DNA of 55,718 nt from an uncultured Pelagibacteraceae bacterium (GTDB taxonomy: Bacteria > Pseudomonadota > Alphaproteobacteria > Pelagibacterales > Pelagibacteraceae). This document shows, piece after piece, positions 44,588 to 54,277 of this stretch. The stretch is taken from contig CABYQM010000006.1 of the NCBI GenBank assembly GCA_902521075.1, forward strand, positions 1 through 55,718. Direction: 5' to 3'. The notes below the pieces were generated by a model. It was not told the DNA's origin. It saw only the letters and a list, made by a program, of their open reading frames with translations, and did not search any database. The position numbers and the translations under genes were made by a program. Within the stretch, counting starts at the first letter, position 1. Each line of letters opens with the position of its first letter.

Positions 44588-46872
44588 TTTGGTTTTTTAT
44601 AATTAATCACTCCAGCTGAATATGCTGCAACAGATGCTAAATTTAGTATGTCAGATGTTGATGACCTTAATGGAGCAATTTCTATTGCTTGACCCAAACC
44701 TATTAAAAGTGGTCCAATAACTTTAGCACCACCCAAAGTTTTCATTATTTTGTAAGTTATGGCGGCACTATGTTGCCCAGGCATGATTAATATATTCGCA
44801 TTACCAACAATCTCAGAAAAAGGATACAAGTCTTTATATTCGTCACTTAAGGCTACATCTGGCTGCATATCTCCATCAAACTTAAATTTAACCTTTTTGG
44901 TTTTTAAAATTTCTACTGCATCTCTAATATGTTTTGTTCTGGCTGTAATTGGTTGGCCGAATGTTGAGTGTGAAAGAAAGGCAACTTTTGGTTCAAAACC
45001 AAATAATTTTGCAACTCTAGATGCAGAAATAGCTATTTCAGACAGTTGTTCAGACGTTGGATATTCATGAACACTTGTATCTGCAATAAATACTGTCTTG
45101 CCCTTATTAACAATCATGTTCAATCCAAACATAATTTCTCCCGGTCTAGCATCTATGACTTTTTTTACTTTATCTAGAGATTGTCCATACCTTCTTGAGT
45201 TTCCAGTGACCATCGCATCAGCATCTCCACAAGCTACCATACACGATCCCCAAATAACTCTATCATTTCTTACCATTTTATCACAATCTCTCTCTAGAAG
45301 TCCTTCTTTTCTCTGAAGCTTCTTAAATAAATAATTCACATATTTTTTTCTTTTGTCACTTAAAGTAGAGTTTACAATTTCAATATCAAAGTTTTCACCA
45401 TAACCAATCTCTTTAAGTTTTTCTTTAACTACTTTTTCTTTAGCAACTAAAATTGGTGTTCCAAGTCCACTATTTTTAAAAGCAATTGCAGCTTTTAAAG
45501 TATTTTCATCTTCACCATCTGCAAAGACAACTTTTTTATTTGTTTTTTTAATCTGATTATTTATTCCTTGCATGATCGTTACTGATGGATCAAGTCTTTG
45601 TTTTAATTGTTCGGAATATTGATCGAAGTTTTCAATTTTTTTTCTAGCTACTCCAGATTTTATTGCCGCTTTTGCTACAGCTACTGGAATTACACTAATT
45701 AACCTTGGGTCAAAAGTAGATGGAATAATATAATCTTTTCCATAATTTGGTCTTTCGCCTCCCATGGCAGCTGCCACTTCGTCAGGTACAAATTCTCTGG
45801 CAAGTGAAGCAATAGCATTAGCTGCCGCAACTTTCATTTCTTCATTTATTGTTTTTGCTCTGACATCTAATGCTCCCCTAAATATATATGGAAATCCAAT
45901 TAAATTATTAACTTGGTTTGGATAATCTGATCTACCAGTTGCTATAATTGCATCATTTCTAACTTCTTCTATATCCTCTGGTTTTATTTCTGGATCTGGG
46001 TTTGCACAGGCAAATATTATTGGATGTTTTGCCATCTTTTTAACCATATTTTTTTTTACAACGCCTGCAGCAGATAAACCTAAAAATACATCTGCATTTT
46101 TCATTGCATCATCTAAACTTTTATCACTTGTTTCTACTGCAAATTCTTTTTTCCAAGAATTAATATCTTTTCTTTTTTTACTGATCACACCTTTTGTATC
46201 CAACATCTTGATATTATTTTTTGGAATACCAGTGCTCCTAAATAATTTTGCGCATGCCATGGCTGCTGCACCTGCACCATTAATAACAATTTTGATTTTT
46301 TTTAAATTCTTTTTTGCAATATCAATTGCATTAATTAATGCAGCTGTAGTTATTATGGCTGTACCGTGTTGATCATCATGAAATACAGGAATATCTAGAA
46401 TTTTTTTTAATTCTTCTTCAATTATAAAACAATTTGGAGCAGCAATGTCTTCAAGATTTATACCACCAAAACTTTTTGCAATATTTTTTATAGAACTGAT
46501 TATTTCTTTTGTATCTTCTGTGTCTATTTCTAAATCTATTGAATCAATATCTGCAAATCTTTTAAATAGAACTGCTTTTCCTTCCATCACTGGTTTTGAT
46601 GCTATAGCACCCAAGTTTCCTAGTCCTAATATTGCCGATCCATTACTAATAACTGCAACTAGGTTTCCTTTAGTGGTATATTCATAAGCCAACTCAGGAT
46701 TATCAGCTATTGCCTTTACGGGAGCCGCGACACCAGGAGAATAAGCTAAAGCTAGATCTCTTTTTGTTGTGACAGGCTTAGATGAAACGATCTCTATTTT
46801 GCCAGATTTGTCATTTGTATGAAAATCTAAAGCTTCTTTATCAGAATAATGTTCAATTTTGTTTTTTTTCAT
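44584..46872 (-). CDS. maeB: NADP-dependent malic enzyme with phosphotransacetylase-like domain
   Basis: 762 residues. Malic enzyme part (about 1-425): LALAYSPGVAAPVKAI near residue 41, FHDDQHGTAII near residue 160, NAD(P)-binding INGAGAAAMACAKL. The C-terminal part (about 430-760) resembles phosphate acetyltransferase (VVFADGEDENTLKAA, DTSVHEYPTSEQL), regulatory rather than catalytic in MaeB. It converts malate to pyruvate, CO2 and NADPH. Confidence 0.96.
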   Translation of the reverse strand: MKKNKIEHYSDKEALDFHTNDKSGKIEIVSSKPVTTKRDLALAYSPGVAAPVKAIADNPELAYEYTTKGNLVAVISNGSAILGLGNLGAIASKPVMEGKAVLFKRFADIDSIDLEIDTEDTKEIISSIKNIAKSFGGINLEDIAAPNCFIIEEELKKILDIPVFHDDQHGTAIITTAALINAIDIAKKNLKKIKIVINGAGAAAMACAKLFRSTGIPKNNIKMLDTKGVISKKRKDINSWKKEFAVETSDKSLDDAMKNADVFLGLSAAGVVKKNMVKKMAKHPIIFACANPDPEIKPEDIEEVRNDAIIATGRSDYPNQVNNLIGFPYIFRGALDVRAKTINEEMKVAAANAIASLAREFVPDEVAAAMGGERPNYGKDYIIPSTFDPRLISVIPVAVAKAAIKSGVARKKIENFDQYSEQLKQRLDPSVTIMQGINNQIKKTNKKVVFADGEDENTLKAAIAFKNSGLGTPILVAKEKVVKEKLKEIGYGENFDIEIVNSTLSDKRKKYVNYLFKKLQRKEGLLERDCDKMVRNDRVIWGSCMVACGDADAMVTGNSRRYGQSLDKVKKVIDARPGEIMFGLNMIVNKGKTVFIADTSVHEYPTSEQLSEIAISASRVAKLFGFEPKVAFLSHSTFGQPITARTKHIRDAVEILKTKKVKFKFDGDMQPDVALSDEYKDLYPFSEIVGNANILIMPGQHSAAITYKIMKTLGGAKVIGPLLIGLGQAIEIAPLRSSTSDILNLASVAAYSAGVINYKKPN

Positions 46873-46916
46873 ATTTTGTTTAGATATACAAAAGGATTAA
46901 GTTACTAATATGATTT

Positions 46917-48443
46917 ATGAATTTAATTAAGTCAACAGGCACATTTAGTCTGTTTGTTATAATAAGTAGAATTTTAGGATACATTAGAGATTTTTTCATA
47001 GCAATTTATCTTGGATCGGGACCAATTGCTGATGCATTTTTCGTGGCTTTTAGAATACCAAACACTTTTAGAAGATTATTTGCAGAAGGTACTTTTAATG
47101 CAGCATTTGTTCCATCTTACACATCAGAACTTTTATCTAGTAAAAAAAAAGCACAAAGGTTTGCAAACTCAGTATTTAACTTATTGGTGTTAGCGCTCTT
47201 AAGTTTAACAATTTTTGTTGAGATTTTTATGCCAAGCTTTATAAAACTAATAGCGCCAGGTTTTTCAGATATAGATGAAAAGTTCAAATTAGCAGTTGAT
47301 TTAACAAGAATTACATTTCCATTTTTATTTTTTATAAGTATAGCTTCTTTTCTTTCAGCAATTTTAAATTCTCATAATAAATTTGCCGCTGCCGCTGCCG
47401 CACCACTTATTTTAAATATTATATTAATAATATGCTTCCTAATAATTAAAAACCACATCGGTTTAGTCTACTATTTAAGTTACGCAATAACATTAGCGGG
47501 AATTTTACAATTTATATTTTTAATTATTTTTGCTAGAAAATATTTTTATCCAAGTTTTAACTTTAATTTAAAACTAGATAATAAAATAAAGTTTTTTTTT
47601 AAGAAACTTTTACCAAGCATATTTTCTTCTGGGGTTACTCAAATTAATATATTAGTTGGAACAATAATTGCTTCTTTCCAAGCAAGTGCAGTATCATATT
47701 TGTACTATGCTGACAGAATATATCAAATAAATTTAGCTATAGCAGGAATTGCTATCGGTATAATTATTTTACCCAATTTAAGTAGATATATTAAGAGTAA
47801 AAACAAGTCAAAATTGGAAATTCTACAAAATAAGTCTTTAGAGTTAAGTTTATTTTTAAGTCTTCCTGCTACATTTGCCTTAATTTTTGCCTCTGAAGAA
47901 ATTGTTTCTGCACTTTTTGGGTATGGATCTTTTAAAGAAGAAAGTGTTAAAAATTCAGCTTTAGCATTATTTTATTTTGCATTAGGTCTCCCCGCGTTTT
48001 CGATGATTAAAATATTCTCAAGTTTTATATTTGCCAGAAATGATACCAAAACACCCTTTTACTTTTCACTGATTTCTGTAATTTTGAATATAGTTATCAG
48101 CTTATCTTTATTTAATAAATTAGGTTTTATTATAATTCCTATAGCAACAACTATTTCTTCATGGTTAAATGGGTTTTTATTGTTGATATTTGTTTTGAAT
48201 AAAAATTACTTTAATTTTAATAATTCATTTTTTATTCAGCTATTTAAAATAATTATTGCAAATCTAATTTGTCTTGGATCATTTAAGATATTAGTAAGTT
48301 ATTTGAGTAATTATTTTATATTTTCAAATAGTTATAAATTTTTATCGATAATATTATTAGTTCTTTTGACATTTACTTTTTATTTGTTGATTTCAATACT
48401 CATTAAGGCCTTTAAAATATCTGATATTAAATTAAAGTATTAA
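46917..48443 (+). CDS. murJ: Lipid II flippase MurJ
   Basis: 508 residues, about 14 membrane helices. N-terminal STGTFSLFVIISRILGYIRDFFIA and GSGPIADAFFVAFRIPNTFRRLFAEGTFNAAFVP, the MurJ/MviN signature with conserved Arg. It flips lipid II across the inner membrane for peptidoglycan synthesis. 3 bp before trpS, co-directed; divergent from maeB. Confidence 0.96.
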   Translation: MNLIKSTGTFSLFVIISRILGYIRDFFIAIYLGSGPIADAFFVAFRIPNTFRRLFAEGTFNAAFVPSYTSELLSSKKKAQRFANSVFNLLVLALLSLTIFVEIFMPSFIKLIAPGFSDIDEKFKLAVDLTRITFPFLFFISIASFLSAILNSHNKFAAAAAAPLILNIILIICFLIIKNHIGLVYYLSYAITLAGILQFIFLIIFARKYFYPSFNFNLKLDNKIKFFFKKLLPSIFSSGVTQINILVGTIIASFQASAVSYLYYADRIYQINLAIAGIAIGIIILPNLSRYIKSKNKSKLEILQNKSLELSLFLSLPATFALIFASEEIVSALFGYGSFKEESVKNSALALFYFALGLPAFSMIKIFSSFIFARNDTKTPFYFSLISVILNIVISLSLFNKLGFIIIPIATTISSWLNGFLLLIFVLNKNYFNFNNSFFIQLFKIIIANLICLGSFKILVSYLSNYFIFSNSYKFLSIILLVLLTFTFYLLISILIKAFKISDIKLKY

Positions 48444-48446
48444 ATT

Positions 48447-49448
48447 ATGTCTAAAAAAATTTTTTCTGGAGTGCAACCAACAGGAAATTTGCATCTTGGA
48501 AATTATATAGGTGCAATAAAAAATTTTGTAGATTTACAAAATAATAAAGATAACAAATGCATATTTTGTGTTGTGGATCTACATGCAATTACTGTAATGC
48601 AAGATCCGATGAAGCTAAAAAATAATATTAGAGAGACAGCAGCAGCATTTATTGCAAGCGGCATCGACCCAAAAAATAGTATAATATTTAATCAATCTTT
48701 AGTTCCTGCACACTCTGAGGGATCTTGGATCTTAGGGTGTGTAGCTAGAATGGGATGGCTAAATAGAATGACACAATTTAAAGAAAAAGCTGGAAAGGAC
48801 AAGGAAAAAGCTAGTATTGGTTTATACATTTATCCAGTCCTTATGGCTTCTGATATTCTTTTATATGATGCTACTCATGTGCCAGTCGGAGATGACCAAA
48901 AACAGCATCTCGAACTTTGTAGAGACATAGCTCAAAAATTTAATAATGAATATAATTGTCCAGATTTCCTAAGACCTCCTGAACCTCTTATACAAAAACA
49001 TTTTTCAAGAATAATGAGTTTGAAAGATGGCACAAAAAAAATGAGCAAGTCAGATATTGCTGAAGGCAGCAGGATCAACTTAACAGATACAGAGGATCAA
49101 ATTATTAATAAAATAAAAAAAGCAAAAACAGATAATGATATATTGCCTGGGAATGAAGATGGACTTAAAGGTAGACCTGAAGCAGAAAATTTAATCGGTA
49201 TTTACTCTAGCTTAAGTAATCAAAGTATAACTGATACATTAAATGAATTTGACGGAAAAAATTTTTCTGATTTAAAAAATAAACTATCTGAAATAATTGT
49301 GACTAAACTATCACCTATAACAAAAGAAATAAAAAAATTGCTTGCAGATAAAAATTACATAGATCAGATTTTAGAAGATGGAGGTGCAAAAGCGCAGAGT
49401 ATTTCTTCTAAGAAAGTAAAAAAGATAAAAGAAATAGTCGGTTTTTAA
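48447..49448 (+). CDS. trpS: Tryptophan-tRNA ligase
   Basis: 333 residues, class I synthetase. HIGH-type motif [13 protein letters not shown] near residue 11 and KMSKS in [11 protein letters not shown] near residue 198. [24 protein letters not shown] is a TrpS signature. It charges tRNA-Trp. Confidence 0.97.
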   Translation: MSKKIFSGVQPTGNLHLGNYIGAIKNFVDLQNNKDNKCIFCVVDLHAITVMQDPMKLKNNIRETAAAFIASGIDPKNSIIFNQSLVPAHSEGSWILGCVARMGWLNRMTQFKEKAGKDKEKASIGLYIYPVLMASDILLYDATHVPVGDDQKQHLELCRDIAQKFNNEYNCPDFLRPPEPLIQKHFSRIMSLKDGTKKMSKSDIAEGSRINLTDTEDQIINKIKKAKTDNDILPGNEDGLKGRPEAENLIGIYSSLSNQSITDTLNEFDGKNFSDLKNKLSEIIVTKLSPITKEIKKLLADKNYIDQILEDGGAKAQSISSKKVKKIKEIVGF

Positions 49449-49485
49449 TCATTTAATATTTTGAAATAAACACTATATAAAACCT

Positions 49486-50028
49486 ATGTTTATACAAACT
49501 GAAAATACACCAAACCCAAATTCATTAAAGTTTCTGCCTGGTAGAAAGGTATCAAATAGTGGCCCCTTAGAAGTTCTAACTCAAGAAGATACAAATAATT
49601 TACTAATAAAGAATTTACTAAAAATAAATGGAGTAACTGGGGTATTTTTAGGAGAAGACTTCTTTTCAATAAATAAAGAAGAGAATAAAAAATGGGAAGA
49701 TATTCAGCATATTGTTATATCTTATGTTAATGAGCATTATGCAAATGGTAATACTTGTATTATCGATAAAACAAATGAAGAAGAGCAAAACAAAAATTAT
49801 TCAGAGATTGAAAAAAGAATAATAAGTATTCTAGACTCTAAAATCAGACCTGCTGTTGCTAGAGATGGAGGAGATATAAAGTTTCAAGAATTCAAGGATG
49901 GAAAAGTTAAAGTTTTGTTAAAAGGTAGTTGTTCAGGTTGTCCATCTTCAACTCTTACTCTAAAAAAAGGTGTGGAAAACTTGCTTTGTCATTATATTCC
50001 AGAAGTTAAAGAAGTTTTAGCTGTATAA
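49486..50028 (+). CDS. NifU-like Fe-S cluster scaffold/carrier (Nfu)
   Basis: 180 residues. N-terminal Nfu_N domain (TENTPNPNSLKFLPGR, VFLGEDFFSI) and C-terminal NifU domain with DSKIRPAVARDGGDIKF and the cluster-binding GSCSGCPSSTLTLKKGVE (CxxC). It carries a 4Fe-4S cluster to target enzymes; the architecture equals mitochondrial NFU1 and alphaproteobacterial homologues. Confidence 0.95.
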   Translation: MFIQTENTPNPNSLKFLPGRKVSNSGPLEVLTQEDTNNLLIKNLLKINGVTGVFLGEDFFSINKEENKKWEDIQHIVISYVNEHYANGNTCIIDKTNEEEQNKNYSEIEKRIISILDSKIRPAVARDGGDIKFQEFKDGKVKVLLKGSCSGCPSSTLTLKKGVENLLCHYIPEVKEVLAV

Positions 50029-50056
50029 TTAATTAATAATTATTATATTGCAATTA

Positions 50057-51139
50057 ATGGTTAGACGTACAAAAAATAAAAAAATTAAAAACAAAAATAA
50101 TTTATTTAGATTTTCAGCAATAAGTCTTTTTGTAATTTTCTCATTTTTTACTTTACCAACTTTAAACAATTTTTTAGATAAAAATTTAAATTTCAAAAGA
50201 TCCACCATCTCAAACGCTGGCATAAATTTTGACCAAGAACTGGAAAAAAGAAAAAAAATTCTAGATGGAGAAAAAGAAACTAAAACAAAAAATTTGAGTT
50301 TAAAAAATATTTTTGCTGATATTGATTTTTTTAGTACAGATGATGAGGGACAAAATTCTATAAGATTTGATGCAAGAACAATTGAGCAATTATTTAAAGA
50401 CACAAATTATAATCTTGAAAAAGTTAAAGAGACAAAGTTAGTAAATATTGGTAATAAAATTGACCATCTTCCCAAAGAAATTAAAAGTATTGAGAATACA
50501 AAAAAAAGAAAGAGATTATTTATTCAAATAGTTTTACCGTTAATTGTTGAAGAGAATGCTAAAATTCGACTTGATAGAAAAGAATTGTTTAGAATATTAG
50601 GTAAGAATATAAATACGCAAAAAGAAAAGAATTGGTTAAATAAAAAATTTAAACAATATGGTTTAAGTGATGGTGATTTTTATTCTCTGAAAGTTAGAAT
50701 GGATGAAATACCTGTCTCTTTAGCAATTGCTCAAGCTGCTAAAGAAACTGGATGGGGAACATCAAGATTTGCACAAGAGGGTAATGCATTATTTGGACAA
50801 TGGACTTGGAATGGGGAAGGAATCAGACCAGCGGGCGTAGATAAAGATGCAAAACATAAAGTTGCAAGGTTTGCTGTTCTTAAAGCATCAGTTAGAGCAT
50901 ATCAGCGAAATTTAAATACTCATAGTAGCTATATCGAATTTAGAAAAGAAAGAGCAATTCAAAGGGACAACGATGAAAAATTAGATAGTTTAAAGCTGGT
51001 GAATTATTTAGATAAATACGCTGAGACAGGGCAACAATACATTGATGTGTTAAAACAAATTATAAAGCAAAATTCTCTTACAGATTTTGATGATGTAAAT
51101 GTAATGCCTACAAGTAATAAGACCAAAAAATTAATTTAA
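50057..51139 (+). CDS. Bax-like glucosaminidase-domain protein
   Basis: About 360 residues from the ATG at 50057 (an in-frame TTG lies at 50048). A basic cytoplasmic head precedes one N-terminal membrane helix (LFRFSAISLFVIFSFFTL), then a helical region and a glucosaminidase domain (about 230-345): SLAIAQAAKETGWGTSRFAQEGNALFGQWTW with the catalytic Glu in AKETGWG. It probably cuts peptidoglycan glycan strands in the periplasm. Its stop interlocks by 4 bases with the convergent deacetylase. Confidence 0.9.
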   Translation: MVRRTKNKKIKNKNNLFRFSAISLFVIFSFFTLPTLNNFLDKNLNFKRSTISNAGINFDQELEKRKKILDGEKETKTKNLSLKNIFADIDFFSTDDEGQNSIRFDARTIEQLFKDTNYNLEKVKETKLVNIGNKIDHLPKEIKSIENTKKRKRLFIQIVLPLIVEENAKIRLDRKELFRILGKNINTQKEKNWLNKKFKQYGLSDGDFYSLKVRMDEIPVSLAIAQAAKETGWGTSRFAQEGNALFGQWTWNGEGIRPAGVDKDAKHKVARFAVLKASVRAYQRNLNTHSSYIEFRKERAIQRDNDEKLDSLKLVNYLDKYAETGQQYIDVLKQIIKQNSLTDFDDVNVMPTSNKTKKLI

Positions 51140-52188
51140 TTTTGAACAAATTGGAAACCCGAAAATCTCCACCCATTTTCATCTTTTAAAGAACAATTAA
51201 TTCTTCCTCTTCTTTCAATAAATTTTTCTGAAAAATTAATATTTAGTATGTTATCAATTAAGATAATTTTTGTTTTTCTCCACTCCGAGCCTTCATTTGA
51301 AAAACAATTAATATTTTCTAAATTTTTTTGATCTTTAAAAAATTCTATTGTCATTTTAGGTGGATTTTCATCATCATTCATAAATTTGTTTTCAGGTTTA
51401 ATAATTCTATACTGAAGTGGCAAATAAGATATTACTTCTTTAAATCTTTTTATTTCTCCATATTTTTCGTTTATAGGGAACCTTGGTAGTTCATATCGAT
51501 CCTTGTTTAAATCAATAACACCCGAATGTTGGCCAAATGCAAATTCAAAATGTTTTGAAATATAATTTTTTTGCTCTAAATTATATTCACCAAAAGGATA
51601 TGAAAAAAAGCCTGGATTATAACCTAATTTATAATTGAAAATTTTAATTGATTTTTCAATATCCTCTACAAACTTTTGAAAAGTAAATTTGGTTAAATAA
51701 TCGTGTGAATGTGAATGATTGCCAATATATGCAAAGTTCTCTTTTTCTACTTCGTTTATCTGGTTCCAGCTCATGTATCCTTTATTCCCAACTGCTTCTG
51801 TAGAAACAAACAAAATAAATGGAATTTTTTCTTCTTTTAAAATAGGCCAAGCATTTTCATAAAATGAAGTAAATGCATCATCAATAGTTAGTAAAATTTT
51901 CTTTTGTTCCTTAACTTTTGCGAAATTTTTTTTAAATTCAGCAGGATCATAAAAATTTAAATTATTTTCTTTTATTAAATTAATATGCTTTTTAAATATG
52001 TCTAACTTTATATTTGTTGATGGGTACTTATTTTCTTCAAATCTATGATACATAATTGCTAAAATACCCTGCTCATCTTCATAATATTTTTTATTTACTA
52101 CGTCAGCTTTAACGTTTAAAAAAATAGTAGAAAAAATGAATACTTTAATTATTAATGCTGCAGATGATAAAATTTTATTTTCACTCAT
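51136..52188 (-). CDS. Polysaccharide deacetylase (NodB-type) exported protein
   Basis: 350 residues. A signal-like N-terminus (LIIKVFIFSTIFLNVKA) precedes a NodB domain: AIMYHRFEE near residue 44, KILLTIDDAFTSF near residue 95 with the catalytic Asp pair, and IGNHSHSHDYLT near residue 155 with the metal His pair. It would deacetylate a periplasmic or surface glycan. The start at 52188 lies inside the divergent tsaB, a 53-base head-to-head overlap; no later ATG, GTG or TTG would keep the signal. Confidence 0.9.
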   Translation of the reverse strand: MSENKILSSAALIIKVFIFSTIFLNVKADVVNKKYYEDEQGILAIMYHRFEENKYPSTNIKLDIFKKHINLIKENNLNFYDPAEFKKNFAKVKEQKKILLTIDDAFTSFYENAWPILKEEKIPFILFVSTEAVGNKGYMSWNQINEVEKENFAYIGNHSHSHDYLTKFTFQKFVEDIEKSIKIFNYKLGYNPGFFSYPFGEYNLEQKNYISKHFEFAFGQHSGVIDLNKDRYELPRFPINEKYGEIKRFKEVISYLPLQYRIIKPENKFMNDDENPPKMTIEFFKDQKNLENINCFSNEGSEWRKTKIILIDNILNINFSEKFIERRGRINCSLKDENGWRFSGFQFVQN

Positions 52189-52513
52189 AACTGACTTAGA
52201 ATCTTATACTACCACTCATATAAACAGTAGAGAAAATTTTGATAAAATAATGATATTAATTTTGAATTTTCTTAACGAACATGATTCAAATCTAGATAAA
52301 ATAAGTGAAATATTTGTCAATCAAGGTCCTGGCAAAATATCAAGTATTAGAAATTCGATAGCAATTGCTAAAGGCATTGCTTTTGCAAAAAATATTGATT
52401 TATATGGTTTTTTGAGTGAACAATTAACAGATAAAGACGTAGATCAGTTAGTAAAAATTGATAAAAAAAATTTTACAAATATTAAATTGATTAAACCCCT
52501 TTACTCGAGTTAA
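52136..52513 (+). CDS. tsaB: Short TsaB-like tRNA t6A synthesis protein
   Basis: 125 residues; bacterial TsaB is usually about 200-230. MNTLIINAADDKILFSL and the segment NQGPGKISSIRNSIAIAKGIA near residue 63 match TsaB (GPGSFTGLRIGxxxAKGLA), and the end IKPLYSS resembles the C-terminal PxYLR of longer TsaB. The central second domain is missing, which suggests internal shrinkage rather than truncation. TsaB pairs with TsaD for t6A37 in tRNA. Its 5' end overlaps the deacetylase gene by 53 bases. Confidence 0.78.
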   Translation: MNTLIINAADDKILFSLITDLESYTTTHINSRENFDKIMILILNFLNEHDSNLDKISEIFVNQGPGKISSIRNSIAIAKGIAFAKNIDLYGFLSEQLTDKDVDQLVKIDKKNFTNIKLIKPLYSS

Positions 52514-52521
52514 AATATATT

Positions 52522-52941
52522 ATGTTAGAAACTATTGAAGAAAAATGTCAAAAAAATGGAGTTAAACTTACAGACCAAAGAAGGATAATTGCAAGAGTAA
52601 TATCCGAATCGAAAAAAACATACGGAGAGTCTGACCACCCAGATGTTGATGAATTATATAATAGAGTTTCTCAAATAGATTCTAAAATTAGTATTGCTAC
52701 AGTTTATAGAACAGTCAAACTTTTTGAAGAAGCGGGTATATTAACAAAACACGATTTTAAATCTGGCAAAGCAAGATATGAGTTAAATGATGATCATAAT
52801 CATTTGATTGATATAAAAACTGGAGAAATAATAGAATTTGTTGACGAAGAGATCGAAGAATTACAAAAGAAAATTGCCGATAAATATGGCTATAAACTCG
52901 TTGATCATAAATTAGAACTTTACGGAATCAAAAAAAAGTAA
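52522..52941 (+). CDS. fur: Fur family metal-responsive regulator
   Basis: 139 residues. Winged helix with TDQRRIIARVI near residue 17 and SIATVYRTVKLFEEAGI near residue 58, then the metal and dimer domain with DDHNHLIDIKTGEIIEF. The C-terminal CxxC zinc motifs of E. coli Fur are absent, as in alphaproteobacterial Fur/Mur and Irr-like proteins. It could sense Fe2+ or Mn2+. Nine bases after tsaB, 3 bp before miaB. Confidence 0.92.
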   Translation: MLETIEEKCQKNGVKLTDQRRIIARVISESKKTYGESDHPDVDELYNRVSQIDSKISIATVYRTVKLFEEAGILTKHDFKSGKARYELNDDHNHLIDIKTGEIIEFVDEEIEELQKKIADKYGYKLVDHKLELYGIKKK

Positions 52942-52944
52942 TTC

Positions 52945-54276
52945 ATGCATAAAAAAGTTTTTATAAAGACATTTGGTTGTCAAATGAATGAGTATGATTC
53001 CAATAGGATATACGATGCTGTTAGATCTATAGGTTACAATAAAACTGAAAATCAGGGTGATGCTGATTGTTATATTTTAAACACTTGTCATATTAGAGAT
53101 AAAGCTAAAGACAAAGTTTATCATGAGATTGGAAGAGTTAAGAAATTGTACAAAGATAAAAAGAAACCAATAATGGTAGTCGCAGGTTGCGTAGCACAAG
53201 CTGAAAATACAGAGATGCTCAATAGAGAAAAGTATATAGACCTAGTTGTAGGTCCGCAATCTTATCAAAAAATAAATAATCTTTTGAAGAATTTTGAGGA
53301 AGAAAATAAAGTTGAAGAAACTGAATTTGACTCAGTCTCTAAGTTTAGATATTTCGATAATATCAAAAATAACAATACGAATGTTTCATCTTTCTTAACG
53401 ATTCAAGAGGGTTGTGATAAGTTCTGTCACTTTTGTGTTGTCCCTTATACTAGAGGACCAGAGTATTCTAGACCATTTAAGAGCATTATTGATGAAGCAG
53501 AGAGATTGATAAAGAATGGATCTAGAGAAATAACTTTTCTAGGCCAAAACGTAAATGCATATTCATATATAGATGGATCTAGAGAGTACCGACTTTCAGA
53601 TCTTATTAATACTCTCAGTAAATATAACGAAATAAGTAGAATTAGATATACCACCTCTCATCCAAGAGATATGACAGATGATCTTATTGAATGTTACAAA
53701 ACTTCAAAAAAATTAATGCCTTTTGTTCATTTACCAATTCAAAGTGGATCTGACAGAATATTAAAAATGATGAACAGAAAGCACACAGTAAATTATTATT
53801 TAAATACTTATGAAAAATTAATCAAAATTAATCCTGATATAAAATTTTCTAGTGACTTTATTATTGGATATCCTGGAGAAACGGAGACTGATTTTAAAGA
53901 AACCTTAAATTTAGTTAATAAAATTAAATTTATAAATTCATTTTCTTTTATTTTTAGTCCAAGACCAGGAACAAAGGCTGCAGAATTAGGGATTATTGAT
54001 AAAGATAAAATCAAGAATAGACTGATAACTATTCAAGAAAAATTATTTAGTAATCAAATAGAATTGAATAAATCCTTAGAAGGCAAAACTTTAGAGGTAC
54101 TTGTAGAAAATAAACTTAAAAACCAAAATAAATTTTTTGGAAGAAATAAATTTTTAAATTCAGTAATTTTTGATGGTAATGAAAGTCATATTGGCAAATT
54201 AATAAAAGTTAATATTGAAAAAAGTAATCAAAATTCTTTATTTGGCAAAGTAATAGATAAAATGAAAGCAGCATAA
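52945..54276 (+). CDS. miaB: tRNA-2-methylthio-N6-isopentenyladenosine synthase MiaB
   Basis: 443 residues. N-terminal UPF0004 domain with TFGCQMNEYDSNRI and two more cysteines (ILNTCHIRDKA, VVAGCVAQ), radical-SAM CxxxCxxC in EGCDKFCHFCVVPYTRGPE near residue 157, and a C-terminal TRAM domain. It adds the 2-methylthio group at A37 of tRNAs. Followed 1 bp later by phoH. Confidence 0.97.
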   Translation: MHKKVFIKTFGCQMNEYDSNRIYDAVRSIGYNKTENQGDADCYILNTCHIRDKAKDKVYHEIGRVKKLYKDKKKPIMVVAGCVAQAENTEMLNREKYIDLVVGPQSYQKINNLLKNFEEENKVEETEFDSVSKFRYFDNIKNNNTNVSSFLTIQEGCDKFCHFCVVPYTRGPEYSRPFKSIIDEAERLIKNGSREITFLGQNVNAYSYIDGSREYRLSDLINTLSKYNEISRIRYTTSHPRDMTDDLIECYKTSKKLMPFVHLPIQSGSDRILKMMNRKHTVNYYLNTYEKLIKINPDIKFSSDFIIGYPGETETDFKETLNLVNKIKFINSFSFIFSPRPGTKAAELGIIDKDKIKNRLITIQEKLFSNQIELNKSLEGKTLEVLVENKLKNQNKFFGRNKFLNSVIFDGNESHIGKLIKVNIEKSNQNSLFGKVIDKMKAA

Positions 54277-54277
54277 T

